Source: a virus. From it: 30,298 nucleotides of DNA. The notes under the pieces are model-generated. The model was not told where the DNA came from. It saw only the letters and a list, made by a program, of their open reading frames with translations, and searched no databases. The position numbers were made by a program, and so were the translations under genes. Position 1 is the first letter of the stretch; each line of letters starts with the position of its first letter. The stretch lies in the IMG/VR virus record IMGVR_UViG_3300045135_002002, positions 1 to 30,298 of that record. The stretch is one strand, 5' to 3'. Positions 9,845 to 17,272 of the stretch are shown here, piece after piece.

Positions 9845-10189
9845 TTACCTCACTGGATAATAAACAGCTTTATACAAGGTCATAGGATCTTGAGCTTTGT
9901 CTTTTTCCCATTTTCCTGTATCAGGGTTATATTCCCCTTGTCTACTTGTAACTTCAAGTACAGTCTCAATAAGGGCTTCATTAGGGTCATACCCTAGTTT
10001 ATAGATAGCCCCTGTTGCGACTACAATAAGGTCACAAAGAGCGTCGACCATTTCATATTCGTCATCGGCTTCACATGCAGCTTTGAACTCTTGTAGTTCT
10101 TCTGCAAGCATGTTGTATTCAGATTCTGCTCTAAATACTTTTAGATGCCTGTCAATGTTAAAGTCAACAATTCCTTGGATTGGATCCAT
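9845..10189 (-). CDS. mazG: MazG-like nucleoside triphosphate pyrophosphohydrolase
   Basis: 114 residues from the ATG at 10189. The all-alpha NTP-pyrophosphatase signature is present: AEELQEF (EExxE) followed by DALCDLIVVATG (E/D-x2-D-x3-D), which bind the Mg2+ ions and the nucleotide phosphates. The family hydrolyses (d)NTPs to monophosphates. In phages it is linked to clearing odd nucleotides or altering (p)ppGpp, though the phage role remains debated. I chose 10189 because AAAGG lies eight bases upstream; a start at 10231 would add 14 residues running back into the previous gene. It follows that gene's stop by one base. Its neighbourhood with RNR fits nucleotide metabolism. Confidence 0.8.
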   Translation of the reverse strand: MDPIQGIVDFNIDRHLKVFRAESEYNMLAEELQEFKAACEADDEYEMVDALCDLIVVATGAIYKLGYDPNEALIETVLEVTSRQGEYNPDTGKWEKDKAQDPMTLYKAVYYPVR

Positions 10190-10190
10190 T

Positions 10191-10415
10191 TTATTTGCCT
10201 TTCGAAGTAAGTAATGCCGATAACAACACAACCTGAGCAGCAGTTAATTCTTCTTGGCTCAGTAAACCGCAGATGTTGTCATCTACAAGTTTATTAATAT
10301 CGGTTCCACTGGAGTCTTTAGAAGCTAACACAATTGTGTCAGCCCCTACCATGCCTCGCAATGATTCCATTACTCCGCCGAGTATATCTGGATCTAGTGG
10401 TGGCATTTGATTCAT
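10191..10415 (-). CDS. Small acidic protein of unknown function
   Basis: 74 residues beginning MNQMPPLDPD. The ATG at 10415 overlaps the stop of the ClpP-like gene (TAATG) and has AGGAG seven bases upstream, so the longer version beginning at 10454 is unlikely. No motif is recognised. The C-terminal LLSQEELTAAQVVLLSALLTSKGK region is an amphipathic helix candidate. It is tightly coupled to the ClpP-like gene, so it could act with it, but that is only context. Confidence 0.6.
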   Translation of the reverse strand: MNQMPPLDPDILGGVMESLRGMVGADTIVLASKDSSGTDINKLVDDNICGLLSQEELTAAQVVLLSALLTSKGK

Positions 10416-10999
10416 TAAACTTCTCCTTTCACATAGGTAATACGGTTGGACCAACGTTCAGTTACTTCGTCAGTACCCATCCACAGATCGGTGCCTTCAA
10501 TAACTTTTTCCATTTCTTCGTCAGAAAGAAAACCAGAGTAGTAGTATTTAAAAGCATCGTTTAGGTGATCGTCAGTAAACTTTTGACGAGCTTTCATTTC
10601 GTGACCTTTACCAGCCATACCACCTGAATAGTTATGAATCATAAACGACAAGTGTGGTGTAAGATCTAACTCATCACAAGCCATAGAAATCAAAGTACCT
10701 GCAGATGCTACAGTACCGGATAGATGACCAATCACCTTAGCCTTAGAGTTTTTGATAGCATTGGTAATCATAAACGCTGAGTCGATAATACCACCAGGGG
10801 TATTCAAATAGATATCAACAGTAGTATTTTCTTCTGCTGTATCAAGTAAATAACACATCTCATTATAATGATATGGTTCTTCAATGGCACCAGTAAGGTA
10901 CACTTTAATATTATTGTTCTCTTTGTCTACAACAACAGGAACATCTAGATCCCAGATACGCGTTGCGTCACGCGGCAGTTCAAACGAAATTTCGGACAT
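10415..10999 (-). CDS. ClpP-like serine protease
   Basis: 194 residues, the usual size of ClpP. The catalytic Ser lies in GTVASAGT (S99), the His in MIHNYSGG (H122), and the likely Asp in GTDLWMG (D171). TPGG (67-70) matches the substrate-binding SPGG-type strand. The family forms barrel-shaped peptidases that usually need an AAA+ unfoldase; none is encoded in this window, so a host ClpX/ClpA partner or independent action is possible. Phage ClpP folds are often prohead proteases next to portal and capsid genes. Here the gene sits in the nucleotide/replication block with no head gene nearby, which argues against that role. The ATG overlaps the preceding stop, with an AGGGGAAG ribosome-binding sequence. 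Confidence 0.85.
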   Translation of the reverse strand: MSEISFELPRDATRIWDLDVPVVVDKENNNIKVYLTGAIEEPYHYNEMCYLLDTAEENTTVDIYLNTPGGIIDSAFMITNAIKNSKAKVIGHLSGTVASAGTLISMACDELDLTPHLSFMIHNYSGGMAGKGHEMKARQKFTDDHLNDAFKYYYSGFLSDEEMEKVIEGTDLWMGTDEVTERWSNRITYVKGEV

Positions 11000-11304
11000 T
11001 ATTCTTCCCCTTCTGTTAGTTCTGTTTTAATTTGCTCTTTTGACTTTTCCAGTATATCAACAACTAGTTGTGAATATCCAGAAATATCTATCCAACTATC
11101 TGTATACATGGGGTTACCATTAACAATTCTTGCAATTTTATGGCAAATCATAGCTAAAGACTCAGCCATAAAATGAGGCATAGCACCACCATGAACACTA
11201 GCGTAATGCTGATTAATAATAGCTTTTAAAGTTTGTGACAAATTAGCTTGTGTATGAAAGTCACCGTAGTTATTACTACGTTCTTCTAAAATTTGGTCAA
11301 TCAT
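10999..11304 (-). CDS. DUF6378-like phage protein
   Basis: 101 residues. The pattern LEERSNNYGDF at the N-terminus and ARIVNGNP...DSWIDISGYSQL in the middle is one I associate with DUF6378-type phage proteins, which often sit near nucleotide-metabolism genes; their reaction is not known to me. It is the first gene after the terminator at 11327-11346. The start has AGAGG about eight bases upstream. The 17 bases around the start are identical to those at the rIIA-like gene start (25216-25232). Confidence 0.65.
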   Translation of the reverse strand: MIDQILEERSNNYGDFHTQANLSQTLKAIINQHYASVHGGAMPHFMAESLAMICHKIARIVNGNPMYTDSWIDISGYSQLVVDILEKSKEQIKTELTEGEE

Positions 11305-11319
11305 AGTATGTTCCTCTAA

Positions 11320-11348
11320 AATAATTAAGGGGACCGAAGTCCCCTTTG
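11320..11348 (-). terminator. Intrinsic terminator with UUCG tetraloop after nrdB
   Basis: On the - strand AAGGGGAC, loop TTCG, GTCCCCTT forms an 8-bp hairpin (arms 11327-11334 and 11339-11346) with an extra-stable cUUCGg loop, followed by AATTATTTT. It lies between nrdB and the next small genes, so it may reduce transcription into the ClpP-like and MazG genes. The U-tract is imperfect, so partial read-through is likely. Confidence 0.8.
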
Positions 11349-11355
11349 AGCAAAA

Positions 11356-11425
11356 ATGTGCATTATATTTAACATTTTACACTTTTTTGCGCATAATGTT
11401 GCACATAATTTACATTTTTCTGCGC
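11356..11425 (-). repeat. AT-rich 3' UTR of nrdB with inverted and imperfect direct repeats
   Basis: Between the nrdB stop and the terminator there are two imperfect copies of a GCGCARAAAARTGTAAA motif. There is also an inverted repeat, ATGTGCATTAT (11356-11366) against ATAATGTTGCACAT (11393-11406). The sequence is very AT-rich. It could fold at the 3' end of the nrdAB mRNA or serve as a protein site; neither is shown. Confidence 0.5.
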
Positions 11426-12355
11426 TTAATAAGTGAATTCACCTTGCATACCTGCAACAGAGTAGTCTGTTACACGCTTCTCAAAGAAGTTAGCTAGTGA
11501 GCTACCGTTGTTAAGTTCATCCATCCAAGGTAGAGGGTTTACCTTACGATCAAAGTTAGGCTTAAGACCTAGTTGCAATAACCTACGATCTGCAATGTAT
11601 TCAAGATAGTCTTTTACGTCTTCTTTATTCAGCATTGGCGGCTGGTATGTACCAAAAGCAAAATCTACAAAGCGTTTTTCTAGCTCAACGATCTCACGAG
11701 CCATGCTGTAAATATGCATTTTAAACGTGTCATTAACTTCGTTAGGGTTTTCCTTACACCAGGTACGGAATAGCCAAGCATTGCCTTCTACGTGCAAAGA
11801 TTCATCACGTAACGACCACTCGTTAATTGTACACATACCCAAATATTTACCAACACGCTCAAAGTTTTTAAGCATGATAAAACTACCAAACAGACTAATA
11901 CCTTCAAGCAGGATACCTTTAGCTAGTTTTAGGCCAAAGCTTTCAAAGATAGCTTCAGCCATGTAAGAGTCTTTAGCAAGCGTTTCCTGATGTTTTAGGA
12001 AGTCTGTATAGTATGAGTCTGGGAAACCCAAAGACTCGTTAAGATGAGCGTAGCCTTCTTGGTGAATGAACTCACGAGCCATAAAGCTAGTGAGCATACC
12101 ACGGACTTCATTGTTTTTGATCTTGTTGATCAAAGGTAAGTAACCAGCAGCTACGTTAAAGTCTGACTGAGTAAAGATAGATAAGATGTTTTTAATGAAT
12201 TCTTTTTCTTCTGGCGATGCAGCTTTAAAGTCTTCAACATCTTTAGTCATTTCGACTTCTTTTACAATCCAGTGGATGTCCTCGGACTGAAGACGATATT
12301 CTTCAGCCTGAGGGTAACGTAGTGGTTTGTAAGTTTTACTTGTTTCATTTAGCAT
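11426..12355 (-). CDS. nrdB: Ribonucleotide reductase class I, small (radical-generating) subunit
   Basis: 309 residues. The metal ligands are in register with NrdB: D65, E95 and H98 in EFIH, E151, then E185 and H188 in RDESLH; the E151-E185 gap of 34 equals that of E. coli E204-E238. The radical Tyr is Y102, four residues after H98, as in E. coli H118-Y122. The enzyme generates the radical passed to the large subunit for reduction of ribonucleotides to deoxyribonucleotides. The gene follows nrdA by 5 bases, with GAAGGA as ribosome-binding sequence, so the two subunits are made together. The C-terminal tail (GEFTY) would dock on NrdA. No intein or intron interrupts it. It is somewhat shorter than the E. 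coli protein. Confidence 0.95.
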   Translation of the reverse strand: MLNETSKTYKPLRYPQAEEYRLQSEDIHWIVKEVEMTKDVEDFKAASPEEKEFIKNILSIFTQSDFNVAAGYLPLINKIKNNEVRGMLTSFMAREFIHQEGYAHLNESLGFPDSYYTDFLKHQETLAKDSYMAEAIFESFGLKLAKGILLEGISLFGSFIMLKNFERVGKYLGMCTINEWSLRDESLHVEGNAWLFRTWCKENPNEVNDTFKMHIYSMAREIVELEKRFVDFAFGTYQPPMLNKEDVKDYLEYIADRRLLQLGLKPNFDRKVNPLPWMDELNNGSSLANFFEKRVTDYSVAGMQGEFTY

Positions 12356-12360
12356 TATTA

Positions 12361-14088
12361 TTATCCTTCACAAGCGAGACATGCATCAAGAGAACCTTGA
12401 ACTCCATCCTGTAAAGCTTGGCGTTCAATCTTGATATTTACTTTTTCTGTTTTCTTGCTAGATTCTGTACGGAGGTAGTACACACCTTTAAGTGGTACAC
12501 CTACATCATCAGCAGGTTTAAATGCTCTACGATGTACAGCATTTACATAACTCTTATTAGCTCCAGCAGGGAAAAACAGGTTAACTGACTGGCCTTGACA
12601 GACCCACTCCTGGCGACTACGAGCCATCTCTACAACCCAGTGCTGGTCAATCTCAAAAGCTGTTTTAAACGTATTACGTTCATCAGAAGATAACCAGCTT
12701 AGATGTTGTACAGACCCATCATTAGCCATAATGTCAGCCCAAGTATCGTCATCATTCATACCGTACTGTTCTAGTACAGGAATTAATGCTGGGTTCTTAA
12801 CTAGGTGAGAACCTACACGAGTTTTATGGGTGTAGCAGTTAGACGCACGAGGCTCTATAGAAGGAGATACACCAAGGATAATACTACTATTGGCGTTAGG
12901 AGCAATAGCAAGTAAGTGTGTATTTCGAACTCCATACCCAATGGCATCGGGTGCTTCGCCTCTCGTATAAGCCAGTTCTTGAGTTTTTGCATAAGCAGCC
13001 TCTTTAATGTTTTTAAACATACGTTTGTTAACAGAGATAGCCAAACTAGACTCAAAAGGAATTCCTTTTGACATTAAATAGTCGTGGAAACCCATAGCAC
13101 CTAGGCCCAAAGAGCGTTCGCGTTCTGCGGAGTACCTAGTTCTGCTAAGCTCATCTGGAGCATTATCAATAAAGTATTGTAGTACGTTATCTAATAGTTC
13201 AATAAGGTCAGCAATAAACTGAGGGTCATCTTTCCACTCGTCAAACTTAGCTAAGTTTACAGAAGATAGACAACAAACTGCCGAGCGATCTTCGTTAGTT
13301 GGAAGATGAATCTCATTACACAGGTTAGACCCATTAATTTTAAGACCTAGTTCCTGGAGAGCAGGGTGCATCTGACGGTTAGCTTCGTCAAGATAATTGA
13401 TGTACGGCTCACCTGTACGGAATCTAGTTGTAAGAATCTCTTCCCATAGGTGACGAGCACGAATAGTCTCAACAACTTCTTTGCTATGCGGGTCAATTAA
13501 TGACCACTCAAGATCTTCATTAACTGCTTCCATAAAAGCATCAGTAATATTAATGCCGTGGTGCAGGTTTAAGTTCTTGCGGTTTAAATCACCAGTAGGC
13601 GTACGCATCTTAATAAATTCTACGATCTCTGGATGATCAATGTTAAGGTATGCTGCGTAGCTACCACGACGCGTCTTGCCTTGACGGTACGCAACCATGT
13701 CAGCGTCCACTGTATGCAAGAAACCATTAACCCCAGGCGTCTTATCAGAGATAGCACGAACGTCGCTCCAGTGGCCTCCTACGCCGCCTCCTTTGACTGA
13801 GAGCCAACGCTCTTCAGTAGTATGATTACACAAACCTTCAATACTGTCTGGTACATACGTTAGAAAACAACTGATAGGCAAGCCTTTAGGTTTTTCTCCT
13901 TTGGCGGGAGCGTTGCTAAGGATTGGCGAGCTGAACATAAACCACTCTTTTTTAAGGTAGTCTTGGATACGTTCGCTGTGCAGCCCGTCAGTAGAGTAGC
14001 AATCACTAGCACGTTTAAAAGCTTCAGCAATCGACTCATTAGGTCGACAATAATGTTTTTTGAGTAGTTCTTTTGCAAAATCAAGCAC
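12361..14088 (-). CDS. nrdA: Ribonucleotide reductase class I, large (catalytic) subunit
   Basis: 575 residues. The active-site strand is NLCNE (N255, C257, E259). The redox pair is C74 (PISCFLT) and C272 (VCCLSS). The paired radical-relay tyrosines lie in GVYYLRT, and the C-terminal shuttle is C570-x2-C573, which thioredoxin or glutaredoxin would re-reduce. PNANSSIILG is the phosphate-binding loop. The N-terminal ATP-cone is absent, as the protein starts directly in the catalytic part, so activity control by dATP is probably lost. The start codon is GTG (14086-14088) with AGGAG seven bases upstream. Together with nrdB, thioredoxin and MazG it supplies dNTPs during replication. Confidence 0.95.
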   Translation of the reverse strand: MLDFAKELLKKHYCRPNESIAEAFKRASDCYSTDGLHSERIQDYLKKEWFMFSSPILSNAPAKGEKPKGLPISCFLTYVPDSIEGLCNHTTEERWLSVKGGGVGGHWSDVRAISDKTPGVNGFLHTVDADMVAYRQGKTRRGSYAAYLNIDHPEIVEFIKMRTPTGDLNRKNLNLHHGINITDAFMEAVNEDLEWSLIDPHSKEVVETIRARHLWEEILTTRFRTGEPYINYLDEANRQMHPALQELGLKINGSNLCNEIHLPTNEDRSAVCCLSSVNLAKFDEWKDDPQFIADLIELLDNVLQYFIDNAPDELSRTRYSAERERSLGLGAMGFHDYLMSKGIPFESSLAISVNKRMFKNIKEAAYAKTQELAYTRGEAPDAIGYGVRNTHLLAIAPNANSSIILGVSPSIEPRASNCYTHKTRVGSHLVKNPALIPVLEQYGMNDDDTWADIMANDGSVQHLSWLSSDERNTFKTAFEIDQHWVVEMARSRQEWVCQGQSVNLFFPAGANKSYVNAVHRRAFKPADDVGVPLKGVYYLRTESSKKTEKVNIKIERQALQDGVQGSLDACLACEG

Positions 14089-14104
14089 TTAGAGTCTCCT
14101 AGGA

Positions 14105-14506
14105 TTATTCTTGTTCTTGTTCGATTATTGATATTAAGCATCGTGGGTTGTCTTTGTCTTGGTCAACGACTTTCCATGAGCTGCCTTTGTGGTACTGAAC
14201 GTTATCATTTATGATAACTTTTTCTTCCTGTAAAGCGTCTAATACAAATTTTTCTATTAGAGCAGCTATATTAGCACCATCACAGTTAGAATTCTTATAG
14301 TATATTTCTATAGCTAGGTTAAACTTCCCCACCTGCGGGTTTTTATTTCCTACCTGGGTAGACACTAGTTCATGGAAATGTTTCTTCATGGCGTTTTGCG
14401 CATGAAAGTGGGCATTACGATACCAGTTCATACCAACAAGGACTGTTTTATCATTTTTAGTCTTGAAGTGCTGCGTCCAGTATATTGGTAATTCAATAGT
14501 ATTCAT
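14105..14506 (-). CDS. RusA-like Holliday-junction endonuclease (probable)
   Basis: 133 residues from the ATG at 14506. The segment CDGANIAALIEKFVLDAL followed by INDNVQY resembles the RusA core, in which Asp residues and a Lys (here D, N, K, D and D/N positions) cut four-way junctions in a metal-dependent way. Length fits RusA proteins of about 120-140 residues. Canonical RusA has a D-x-D-N pattern, and here the first part reads CDGAN, so the match is imperfect. The longer start at 14632 would run through the terminator and into the previous gene. The ribosome-binding sequence before 14506 is weak. Resolving branched replicating DNA before packaging would fit the setting. Confidence 0.6.
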   Translation of the reverse strand: MNTIELPIYWTQHFKTKNDKTVLVGMNWYRNAHFHAQNAMKKHFHELVSTQVGNKNPQVGKFNLAIEIYYKNSNCDGANIAALIEKFVLDALQEEKVIINDNVQYHKGSSWKVVDQDKDNPRCLISIIEQEQE

Positions 14507-14525
14507 AAAGTATCTTATTTTAGGG

Positions 14526-14552
14526 GCAAAAAAACCGCCCGAAGGCGGTTCT
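14526..14552 (-). terminator. Intrinsic terminator with UUCG tetraloop
   Basis: On the - strand AACCGCC, loop TTCG, GGCGGTT forms a hairpin (arms 14533-14539 and 14544-14550) followed by a run of T. It lies just after the ferritin-like gene and before the RusA-like gene, and would end the transcript begun at the promoter at 15022-15057. Confidence 0.9.
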
Positions 14553-14567
14553 TCGGAGGAGTTAAGA

Positions 14568-14996
14568 TTACTCTTGTGTAATCTGGTATTTAGCGCTATG
14601 CAGCACTGCGATGATATCCATAATAGAATCACGCATAAAAGAGTATTTAGGGTTATCCTCTACAAGACCTAAACCTTTCTGGGCACGACGAGTAATCTCA
14701 TCTACTAAAGCAAGAATATCAGCTTCTGACTTAATTACTTTGTAATAACGTGCTTCTTTAACACCTTCTGAAAGGTTTAAAGCTTCTTCAGGTTTCATTT
14801 CAGGAAGACAAGCACCTAAGAACTGCTCAGCCAACTCATCTAGTTCGCTTTCTAGTTCTTCATAAAGTTCACCAACAACAACATGATGATGGTTTTTTAG
14901 GGTAAGCCAATGCGTAAGATGCAACTGGTTTACATAGAAAAGCATGTCGGTGATGCATCCACCAAGCATGTTTTCAATTGACATAGATTTTTTCAT
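14568..14996 (-). CDS. Ferritin/Dps-like phage protein (DUF5856 type)
   Basis: 142 residues and mainly helical. The LHLTHWLTLKNHHHVVVGEL stretch followed by YEELESELDELAEQFLG resembles the first two helices of Dps-like proteins (H..W...H....YE...D..AE), a layout I associate with DUF5856 phage proteins. Whether it binds metal, makes a cage or protects DNA is unknown; several expected carboxylate ligands cannot be assigned by eye. The start at 14996 follows AAGGA ten bases upstream; a second Met five codons on is possible. It has its own promoter-like sequence and its own terminator, unlike most genes in the block, so it may be expressed separately. Confidence 0.6.
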   Translation of the reverse strand: MKKSMSIENMLGGCITDMLFYVNQLHLTHWLTLKNHHHVVVGELYEELESELDELAEQFLGACLPEMKPEEALNLSEGVKEARYYKVIKSEADILALVDEITRRAQKGLGLVEDNPKYSFMRDSIMDIIAVLHSAKYQITQE

Positions 14997-15028
14997 GGGG
15001 GTTAAATCCTTAACGTTAAGAACCTTTG

Positions 15029-15057
15029 ATTATAGGTCAGCCCATGGAAAAAAGCAA
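15029..15057 (-). promoter_or_regulatory. Sigma-70-like promoter for the ferritin-like gene
   Basis: On the - strand TTGCTT (15052-15057) and a perfect TATAAT (15029-15034) are separated by 17 bases. Transcription would start near 15022, about 25 bases before the ATG at 14996. The -10 box is consensus; the -35 box is only partial (TTG matches). It would be read by the host polymerase. Confidence 0.6.
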
Positions 15058-15059
15058 TA

Positions 15060-15190
15060 GGTCCTGGTGATTATCGAGCACCCCACCAGGAAGGCTAACA
15101 GGCCGGAAAACGTAGCCTTGCTCTAATACCACAGGAGGCAACTGTTATACACAATATACTCTCTCTCAGGTTTACGCTAACCTGTGGTAT
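15060..15190 (-). ncRNA. Candidate structured intergenic RNA downstream of the DNA polymerase gene
   Basis: The 201-base gap 14997-15197 has no gene. Read on the - strand it can form a 10-bp outer helix (15181-15190 with 15126-15135, ATACCACAGG/CCTGTGGTAT), a 7-bp helix (15113-15119 with 15091-15097) and a 7-bp helix (15084-15090 with 15063-15069). An alternative hairpin, CAGGTT/AACCTG at 15167-15184, uses bases of the outer helix, so the two cannot form together. A run of six T follows about nine bases after the last helix. It could be a 3' UTR element, a processed small RNA or a switch. No known family is recognised. Confidence 0.45.
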
Positions 15191-15197
15191 GCCTAAG

Positions 15198-17003
15198 CTA
15201 GAGGGAACTTAGGGCTTTTTCAATATCCTCAATAGAGGCTCCATTAGGAATACGTACCATTTCTGCCCAGTTGTAACCAATGTCGCTTTCTGCTTCATTG
15301 TGGATAGTTTGATCTTCCATAAAATCAACTAGCATAGCAGCAATTAGGTTATCATTAACCCACTTGATAATACTAGGATCTTCAGTTACTTCGATATAGA
15401 TAGAATCATAGATGGTTGAAATGACTTTTACATCATGTTCTAAACCTTCTTGGTCTATCAACTGGTGCATTTTATTAATAGTCAGTGCGGTCAATATAGA
15501 CCAGAACTGACAGGTAGCATTTGCTAACGTTCTGATATCTCTATCAGCGTCATCGGTTTTTAGACTGAAGCCAAGACCTAGGTGTATTTCACCATGTTCT
15601 TTAGCAGTAGGTAGTACATAATTTTCACGATAATCTGTAATACCTGGGTACAGTACATTATGGTAGTTGTTAAAGATTTCTTCAGCTTCTTCTATGGGGA
15701 TTTTCAAAGTAGCTGCAATCTTTGGAGGAAAGGCACCGTAGGCTAAACCAAAGGTTGGTCCTTTAGACTCCTGACGTAGTTTATCTGCGTCTGCGTTTCC
15801 TTCATCTACCAGTTTCTTGAAGTTCATGGTATCAGTGGGAGTATCCCCAGTGAGCGGCATAAGAGTTTTGATCTTGTCGTGAAAATAACCCAACGCATTT
15901 AGGGAGTGACCATCCAGATTTTTTAGAAATATGTCACATTTGTTGGTGTCACGAGACAAAGATGCAATAACTCTATCTTCTAGAGCACTGTAATCTGCTG
16001 TTAGAATAATGGTACCTGGAGGTGCAGTAAAGCACTTCTTAACAGGTTTAGCAAACCTAGATCCTGTTGACGGCGCATTGAGCATATTTGGGTTAGAGCT
16101 AGTAAAACGGCCAGACTTAGCTCCTAAAAGCTTGTACTGGCCATAAAGTCGACCATCTACACTGTAATTGTAAAAAGCTTCAATGAAGTTATTTTTAATA
16201 ATTGCAGCAAAAGAATAGTCAATGAAACATTGAGTGAAGTGCCTCACATCTTCATCATCTGTTTCTTTATTTACACGTTCTACTTGGGCCCTATCCCACT
16301 TGGGCAGTCCTGTCTCCTTAGACGTTGCTTCTGACTCAATTCCAAGCATGTCAAACAATTCTTGTTTCTGTTTAGAAGATCCCGGATTAAATGTCGGGAA
16401 TGGTACTGTCGGCTGCTTCACTTGTTCAACGTATTTTTCGTTGTACATCCTAGCTTTGTCTTCTGCTAGACGTTGCATAGCAGTGACTATAGCTGGAGTG
16501 TTAGCCGGTATAGTTCCATCGAGCAACATTTGGAGAAGCCTGTTTGACTTAGCATATTTTTTAACTAAGTTTACAGGCCACTTACCTACTCCTGTTGGGA
16601 GTTTTTCGTCAGGACTGCCCCATCCCTGAACCTTTGCATATTCATCCATAAAATAACTTCTATGGTTCATGTCATTAGGTTTAAAGGGGACTAAATAATA
16701 ACTAGGGTCACGCATTTTAGACTTACGGTCTTCAATGTATGCTTTTATTTCATTGGCATATCGAGACTCTAGATATTGTTTAATAATAGGGTTAGCAGCT
16801 AGTTCTGTTTCTACCTCAGCAAGCTGCTCAGCTAAGGTTTCCTCCAATTCAATTACTTTATCAATATCGATATGGAGACCGTTGTCCATAATACGTACAG
16901 TATCTTTAATCAAGTACTTAGCCGTATTTTGGTAGAAATGCCCTAATGGGTATTCCGTAAGCCGAGGCTCTGGGGCTGGTAATTGATCATGTGGGCTGTA
17001 CAT
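15198..17003 (-). CDS. DNA polymerase family A, polymerase domain only
   Basis: 601 residues with the palm and fingers motifs of Pol I/T7 enzymes. GRFTSSNPNMLNAPS lies near residue 298. Motif A is ADYSALEDR with catalytic D337. Motif B has R410, K414, F418 and Y422-G423, spaced exactly as in Pol I. Motif C is IYDSIYIE with D533, where most family members have HDE. The first 280 residues are thumb-like and lack any exonuclease motif; the 3'-5' exonuclease is encoded two genes upstream as a separate protein. Together they total 824 residues, a normal size for a phage Pol A. The start has AGGAAATAAT before the ATG. It replicates the phage DNA. Phe at 418 predicts discrimination against dideoxynucleotides. 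Confidence 0.92.
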   Translation of the reverse strand: MYSPHDQLPAPEPRLTEYPLGHFYQNTAKYLIKDTVRIMDNGLHIDIDKVIELEETLAEQLAEVETELAANPIIKQYLESRYANEIKAYIEDRKSKMRDPSYYLVPFKPNDMNHRSYFMDEYAKVQGWGSPDEKLPTGVGKWPVNLVKKYAKSNRLLQMLLDGTIPANTPAIVTAMQRLAEDKARMYNEKYVEQVKQPTVPFPTFNPGSSKQKQELFDMLGIESEATSKETGLPKWDRAQVERVNKETDDEDVRHFTQCFIDYSFAAIIKNNFIEAFYNYSVDGRLYGQYKLLGAKSGRFTSSNPNMLNAPSTGSRFAKPVKKCFTAPPGTIILTADYSALEDRVIASLSRDTNKCDIFLKNLDGHSLNALGYFHDKIKTLMPLTGDTPTDTMNFKKLVDEGNADADKLRQESKGPTFGLAYGAFPPKIAATLKIPIEEAEEIFNNYHNVLYPGITDYRENYVLPTAKEHGEIHLGLGFSLKTDDADRDIRTLANATCQFWSILTALTINKMHQLIDQEGLEHDVKVISTIYDSIYIEVTEDPSIIKWVNDNLIAAMLVDFMEDQTIHNEAESDIGYNWAEMVRIPNGASIEDIEKALSSL

Positions 17004-17011
17004 ATTATTTC

Positions 17012-17272
17012 CTAGACTAATATTTCTGGAGCAAACTTTTTAGCAGCTGCCACCAGTTCGTAGTATTCATCACTAAGATCGTCAAATGCCGTTTCTAGCT
17101 CTTCTTTTTCTACGAATAATTCAGAAAAGTACTGTCTTATATCACAGAAAGGACAATAGCATGTGGTAAATGCTATAAATGGGTGAGCATCATCACAGTA
17201 GTAGAATTTGTTATCATATTCTCTTTGATCAAATACTTCAAACTCCTGATTTGTATTCTCTGATGAACTCAT
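17012..17272 (-). CDS. Small acidic protein with CxxC knuckle, between exonuclease and polymerase genes
   Basis: 86 residues. Two cysteine pairs can be seen: FYYCDDAH early and CYCPFCD at about 38-44, so a zinc-binding knuckle (C-x2-C plus another Cys/His) is possible. A charged helix, KEELETAFDDLSDEYYEL, follows. The start overlaps the end of the exonuclease gene by 35 bases and has GGAG seven bases upstream, so translation is coupled. It lies exactly where the polymerase is split, so a role joining the two parts is conceivable, but this is inference only. Confidence 0.6.
   Translation of the reverse strand: MSSSENTNQEFEVFDQREYDNKFYYCDDAHPFIAFTTCYCPFCDIRQYFSELFVEKEELETAFDDLSDEYYELVAAAKKFAPEILV

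Noticed and set aside
10190-10231. Longer MazG start at 10231, and likewise a longer neighbour start at 10454
   Set aside because: Both extend into the previous gene, while the internal ATGs at 10189 and 10415 have good ribosome-binding sequences and stop/start overlaps.
10415-10999. Prohead protease
   Set aside because: No portal, scaffold or capsid gene is near, so ClpP-like protease of unknown target is the safer call.
11426-14088. Intein, intron or homing endonuclease in nrdA/nrdB
   Set aside because: Both genes are continuous with all motifs in normal spacing.
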